Part shown: positions 60,038 to 64,000 of the stretch, in pieces
Position numbering within the stretch: the first letter of the stretch is position 1
How the letters are laid out: every line of letters begins with the position of its first letter
Source: Lutibacter sp.
GTDB lineage: Bacteria > Bacteroidota > Bacteroidia > Flavobacteriales > Flavobacteriaceae
Direction: 5' to 3'
DNA: 64,000 bases
Assembly: GCF_030692605.1 (NCBI RefSeq)
Contig: NZ_JAUYUD010000085.1
Span: 62,001-126,000, forward strand
The notes under the pieces: model-generated
The model's database searches: none
The model's input: only the letters and a program-made list of their open reading frames with translations
What the model was told of the DNA's origin: nothing
Program-made: the position numbers and the translations under genes

Positions 60038-62812
60038 ATGAAGTACATTCAAAATTTTCTTTTAATTATATCTCTTTTCATTTCTTGTAATGTAAAAGCT
60101 CAAGAGTTGCCTCCTATAGAGAAATATTCTACTGAAGATTATTTAGGTGGAAATCAGAACTGGATGGTTTCACAAGCACCCGATAAAATTATTTATGTTG
60201 CAAATAATGAAGGTCTTTTAGAATTTAACGGAGCTCGTTGGAAAATTTATCCATCTCCTAATAATACTATTATTAGAGCTGTAAATGTGGTTAAAGACAG
60301 AATTTATACAGGTTGCTATATGGAATTTGGATATTGGCAAAAGGACGATTTTGGCATGTTAAAATACAATTCTTTAGTTCCTTTTCTAGACGTTAAGATG
60401 GTTGAGGACGAGCATATTTGGAATATTATAACGTATAATGAATTGGTTATTTTTCAATCATTTGATAGGATATATTTTTATAATACTATTAAAAATAAAT
60501 TTAACACTATAAGTTCTGAAAATCAAATCACAAAAATTTTTAATATTAATAATGTAATTTATTATTATGTATTACATGAAGGACTATACACATTTAAAGA
60601 AGGGAAATCAAAGTTAATTTCAAATGATTTAGCATTTAATAAAGGGATCATCATAAATATTTTTTCATTAGAAGATGGATTGCTTATTCAAACTCGAAAT
60701 TTAGGTTTTTATACTTTTAAAAATTATATAGCAAAGGAATGGAATATTGAAGTAAATAAGGCTTTAGTAAAAATGAAAGTCTTTAACAGTATTCAACTTA
60801 AGGATAAAAGTTTTGTTTTAGGTACCATTTCAGATGGAATTATTTATTTAACAAAAGAAGGAATAATTGACTATCAAATTAACCAAACCAATGGATTAAG
60901 TAATAATACAGCACTATCTCTATTTGAAGACCAAGATGAAAATATTTGGGTGGGTTTAGATAATGGTATTAATTGTATCAACATAAAATCACCAGTTAGA
61001 ATTTTTAATGATGATAGAGGTTCGCTTGGGACAGTATACGCATCTACTGTATTTAATAAATATATTTATTTAGGAACCAATCAGGGTTTGTTTTATAAAA
61101 AAATAGATACTGAACAATCATATAAAATTATTGATGGTACTGCAGGTCAAGTATGGAATTTATTTGTTTTTAATAATGAGTTGTTTTGTGGTCACCATTT
61201 AGGTACTTATATAATTGAAAAGAATAAGGCCATAAAAATATCTAACATTCCCGGTACATGGGAGTTTAAGCCTATTCCAAACTTAAAAAATGGTTTGCTC
61301 CAAGGAAATTATAATGGTTTTAATGTATTGATTAAAAATGATGGTAAATGGAGCGTCAGAAATAAAATAGATGGATTTGATAATTCTGTTAGATTCTTTG
61401 AATTTTTAAATGCTACTGAAATATTTGTAAATCATGAATATAAGGGGGTTTTTAAGCTAAAGGTTGATGAGAACTATACTTTCTTTATAAAGGTTTCTAA
61501 GCAATTAGAACCTCCTTTAGGAAAACATTCTAGCCTAATAAAATTTAAAAATAATATCTTATATGGTTTTGATGAAGGTGTTTATAGGTATAATTCAAAA
61601 ATTAATAAATTTTTAAAAGATTCTATCCTAAGTCAAATAGTTACAAATGAAACCTATTTATCGGGGAAATTAGTTGTTGACGAAGCTCAAAATTTATGGG
61701 GTTTTACAAATGAAAACATGAGTTATGTATCAATTAATGATTTAACAAATGAATTTAATATTCATACAGTTTCAATTCCAGCAAATTTAAGAAAAGGAAT
61801 TTTAGGGTACGAAAATATTTCTCACCTTAAAAATAGTGAATACCTGATAGGTACAACTTGTGGTTATATAATACTAAATCTTGCCGCATTTGACCAAAGT
61901 AATGACTATACCGTTATTATGGATAATGTTATAATAAATAACAAAAACTCAACATACATAACTGTTAATTTAAAAGATGAAGGCGAATTTAAGTATAAAC
62001 AAAACTCAATAACTTTTAACTACAGCGTACCTGAATATAATAAATACCAAATCGTTAAATATCAGTATAAACTTAATGGTAATGTTGATAAATGGAGTGA
62101 GTGGACAGAAAAAACTGAATTGATATTTGATAACCTCCCATTTGGTAATTATAATTTTAAAGTGCGCGCAAAAATTGGGAATAAATTATCTGAAAATATT
62201 GCTAGTTACAATTTTGAAATTTTGAAACCATGGTATTTATCTAACTTAGCGGTTATAGCTTATCTCCTTTCATTTTTAGGTATTTTATTAATTATTCATA
62301 AATCAAATAAAAGATATTATAAAAAACAACTTTGGCATAAGCAATTAGAAAGTGAACAATTAATTATTCGAATGAAAAACGAAAAATTAAATCAAGATAT
62401 TGAAAATAAAAATAGAGAATTGGCTATATCTACTATGAGTATCATAAATAAAAATGAAGTACTTAACACTATTAAGAATGAATTAAAAGGTAATGATATG
62501 GAATCAAATAATTTACAAGTATTAAAATTAATTGATGGGAATTTAAATAACTCAAAAGATTGGGACGTTTTTAAGGAAGCCTTTAATAATGCCGATAAAT
62601 ATTTTTTAGATAAGATTAAAGAATTACACCCAAACTTAACTCCGAACGACTTACGTTTTTGCGCTTATTTACGTTTAAATTTAACTTCAAAAGAAATTTC
62701 ACCATTACTGAACATGACTGTAAGAAGTGTTGAAACAAAACGATATAGATTGAGAAAACAAATGGGTTTGCCACACGATTCGATTTTAGTAAGCTACATC
62801 TTAAATATTTAA
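60038..62812 (+). CDS. Membrane sensor/regulator: beta-propeller plus Y_Y_Y (triple tyrosine) domain, TM, coiled coil and LuxR-type HTH
   Basis: Propeller-type repeats (LFEDQDENIWVGLDNGINCI), Y_Y_Y region (YQYKLNGNVDKWSEWTE...FGNYNFKVRA), TM, C-terminal LTSKEISPLLNMTVRSVETKRYRLRKQM. Confidence 0.87.
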   Translation: MKYIQNFLLIISLFISCNVKAQELPPIEKYSTEDYLGGNQNWMVSQAPDKIIYVANNEGLLEFNGARWKIYPSPNNTIIRAVNVVKDRIYTGCYMEFGYWQKDDFGMLKYNSLVPFLDVKMVEDEHIWNIITYNELVIFQSFDRIYFYNTIKNKFNTISSENQITKIFNINNVIYYYVLHEGLYTFKEGKSKLISNDLAFNKGIIINIFSLEDGLLIQTRNLGFYTFKNYIAKEWNIEVNKALVKMKVFNSIQLKDKSFVLGTISDGIIYLTKEGIIDYQINQTNGLSNNTALSLFEDQDENIWVGLDNGINCINIKSPVRIFNDDRGSLGTVYASTVFNKYIYLGTNQGLFYKKIDTEQSYKIIDGTAGQVWNLFVFNNELFCGHHLGTYIIEKNKAIKISNIPGTWEFKPIPNLKNGLLQGNYNGFNVLIKNDGKWSVRNKIDGFDNSVRFFEFLNATEIFVNHEYKGVFKLKVDENYTFFIKVSKQLEPPLGKHSSLIKFKNNILYGFDEGVYRYNSKINKFLKDSILSQIVTNETYLSGKLVVDEAQNLWGFTNENMSYVSINDLTNEFNIHTVSIPANLRKGILGYENISHLKNSEYLIGTTCGYIILNLAAFDQSNDYTVIMDNVIINNKNSTYITVNLKDEGEFKYKQNSITFNYSVPEYNKYQIVKYQYKLNGNVDKWSEWTEKTELIFDNLPFGNYNFKVRAKIGNKLSENIASYNFEILKPWYLSNLAVIAYLLSFLGILLIIHKSNKRYYKKQLWHKQLESEQLIIRMKNEKLNQDIENKNRELAISTMSIINKNEVLNTIKNELKGNDMESNNLQVLKLIDGNLNNSKDWDVFKEAFNNADKYFLDKIKELHPNLTPNDLRFCAYLRLNLTSKEISPLLNMTVRSVETKRYRLRKQMGLPHDSILVSYILNI

Positions 62813-62851
62813 TATATAAAGTCTAATATGTAATTACAAATTATTTTTTAT

Positions 62852-62859
62852 TATCTTTG
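62852..62859 (+). promoter_or_regulatory. -7 promoter element of the IS transposase
   Basis: TATCTTTG (TAnnTTTG) 4 nt upstream of the ATG at 62864. Confidence 0.6.
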
Positions 62860-62863
62860 TGTT

Positions 62864-63385
62864 ATGAGTAGAGTAGCACTAAAGATAGAAAACTATAGTT
62901 CTGAAGAACTGAAGGCGTTATTGCGCAAAGACGAGAAATTTCAACAAGGGGTTCGTTTGTATGCTTGTTATCAGGTATCCAAAGGAAAAAAGCCAAAGGA
63001 ATTGGAAGATCTTTATGAAACATCGTTTAAATCCATATGCAATTGGGTAAACAAATTAAACGAAGGAGGGGTTGAGGCATTAATTGATAAAGAGAAACCT
63101 GGAAGACCACCAAAGCTTACCAAGGAGCAAAAGGAAAAAATCAAATTTGTTGTTTTGGAACAGAGCCCTGAGGATTACCAATATAATAGTTCAACTTGGA
63201 CAGGATTATTGCTGATAGATTGGATTGACAAGCAATATAATATTGTTTACAAGAAAGCCCAAATCTATAATATATTGAAAAATATGGGATTAACATTTCA
63301 AAAAAGCAAAGGCTTTTATCCAGAGGCAAAAGAAAGGGCCGAAAAAGTGGACGCGTTAAAAAAAACTTCAAGAAGAAAGGAATAA
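62864..63385 (+). CDS. IS630 family transposase, ORF A (HTH / winged-helix part)
   Basis: KGKKPKELEDLYETSFKSICNWVNKLNEGGVEALIDKEKPGRPPKLT. Confidence 0.92.
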   Translation: MSRVALKIENYSSEELKALLRKDEKFQQGVRLYACYQVSKGKKPKELEDLYETSFKSICNWVNKLNEGGVEALIDKEKPGRPPKLTKEQKEKIKFVVLEQSPEDYQYNSSTWTGLLLIDWIDKQYNIVYKKAQIYNILKNMGLTFQKSKGFYPEAKERAEKVDALKKTSRRKE

Positions 63386-63392
63386 TGGCAGT

Positions 63393-63914
63393 GTGATTGT
63401 TTTTCAAGACGAAGCAAGCCTGTCAAATACGGCGTCTGTTTCCCATAAATGGAGTCTTAAAGGCAAACAGCCGGCGGTTGCGCAAAAACAAAGAAAACGA
63501 GAAAGAAAAACCCTGTTTGGCTGTGTTGAGCCTAAAACAGGAATAGTGATATCTGATGTGGCCGATAGGGGGAATACCGTTACATTTTTTAAATTTTTAG
63601 TGAAAGTCGCTAAACTTTATCCAGAACAAAAAGTAGTTGTGGTTATGGATAATGTTAGATATCATCACGCAAAAAGGCTAAAGCCTGTTTTAGAGAAATA
63701 CAAAAATAGAATAGAGCTTGTTTATTTGCCCGCATACTCACCAGACTTAAATCCAGTTGAAAGGATTTGGTGGTATATGAGAAAAAAAATTTCACATAAT
63801 AGATATTTAGAAAAAATGGAAGATAGATTAACGAAATTCAATGAATTAATGAATACATTCAAGTCTGAAAACCAATTAGGGAAAAATCTATCCAATTTAA
63901 TTGTAAATATTTAA
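63393..63914 (+). CDS. IS630 family transposase, ORF B (DDE domain)
   Basis: VFQDEASLSNT, VVVMDNVRYHHAKRL, LPAYSPDLNPVERIWWYMRKK. Confidence 0.93.
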   Translation: MIVFQDEASLSNTASVSHKWSLKGKQPAVAQKQRKRERKTLFGCVEPKTGIVISDVADRGNTVTFFKFLVKVAKLYPEQKVVVVMDNVRYHHAKRLKPVLEKYKNRIELVYLPAYSPDLNPVERIWWYMRKKISHNRYLEKMEDRLTKFNELMNTFKSENQLGKNLSNLIVNI

Positions 63915-63920
63915 TAGACT

Positions 63921-64000
63921 TTATATAACAACAGATGTTAAACCTGCTGGTAAATTTGTTACAATAGCATTTGTTGCACTTCCACCAAATGTATAAACGG
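63921..64000 (-). pseudogene. 3'-truncated minus-strand CDS: Ig/adhesin-like surface protein fragment VYTFGGSATNAIVTNLPAGLTSVVI*
   Basis: Open minus-strand frame from the window edge, ending in a TAA made by the IS630 terminal repeat. Confidence 0.6.

Larger units (their letters stand above)
62815..63925 (+). mobile_element. IS630-family insertion sequence
   Basis: Terminal inverted repeats TATAAAGTCTA(ATA) / TAGACTTTATA, TA-rich flanks, two overlapping-frame transposase ORFs with a DDE catalytic triad. Confidence 0.88.

Noticed and set aside
1-64000. CRISPR arrays, restriction-modification, toxin-antitoxin or prophage modules
   Set aside because: No regularly spaced repeats, cas genes, or recognisable defence or phage proteins were found. 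The only clear mobile element is the IS630.

Overview
This 64-kb window is AT-rich Bacteroidota (Flavobacteriaceae-like) chromosome, mostly anabolic and cell-division operons. In order: an aromatic amino acid cluster (aminotransferase, tyrA, DAHP synthase-chorismate mutase); polyprenyl synthetase, GH3, DUF2797, queuosine-precursor transporter and fabD; a more GC-looking accessory island with a class II-like and class I-like terpene cyclase pair, divergent from a small-protein plus TPR-adenylate cyclase operon; galE and a DegT aminotransferase; cysE/cysM; nitroreductase; leuA/leuB; ilvD-B-N-C-A; a large arg/pro operon (GNAT, argG, C, proC, argD, proA, proB, argF', argB, E, H); rluA-like, engB and a hydrolase; an almost complete dcw cluster (mraZ to ftsZ) with a four-helix-bundle gene inserted between mraY and murD; yqeY; tRNA-Arg(TCG); a Y_Y_Y/LuxR sensor; and an IS630-family element joined to a truncated minus-strand surface-protein gene. 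The best regulatory finding is a complete ribosome-mediated attenuator upstream of ilvD: leader peptide MKLKNNIISILNVVIILRYR plus mutually exclusive hairpins and an intrinsic terminator. Arg-rich leader ORFs precede the arg operon. The best candidate for an undescribed system is the terpene cyclase pair with its divergent signalling operon. All calls come from reading the sequence and the supplied translations. No database search or folding was run.
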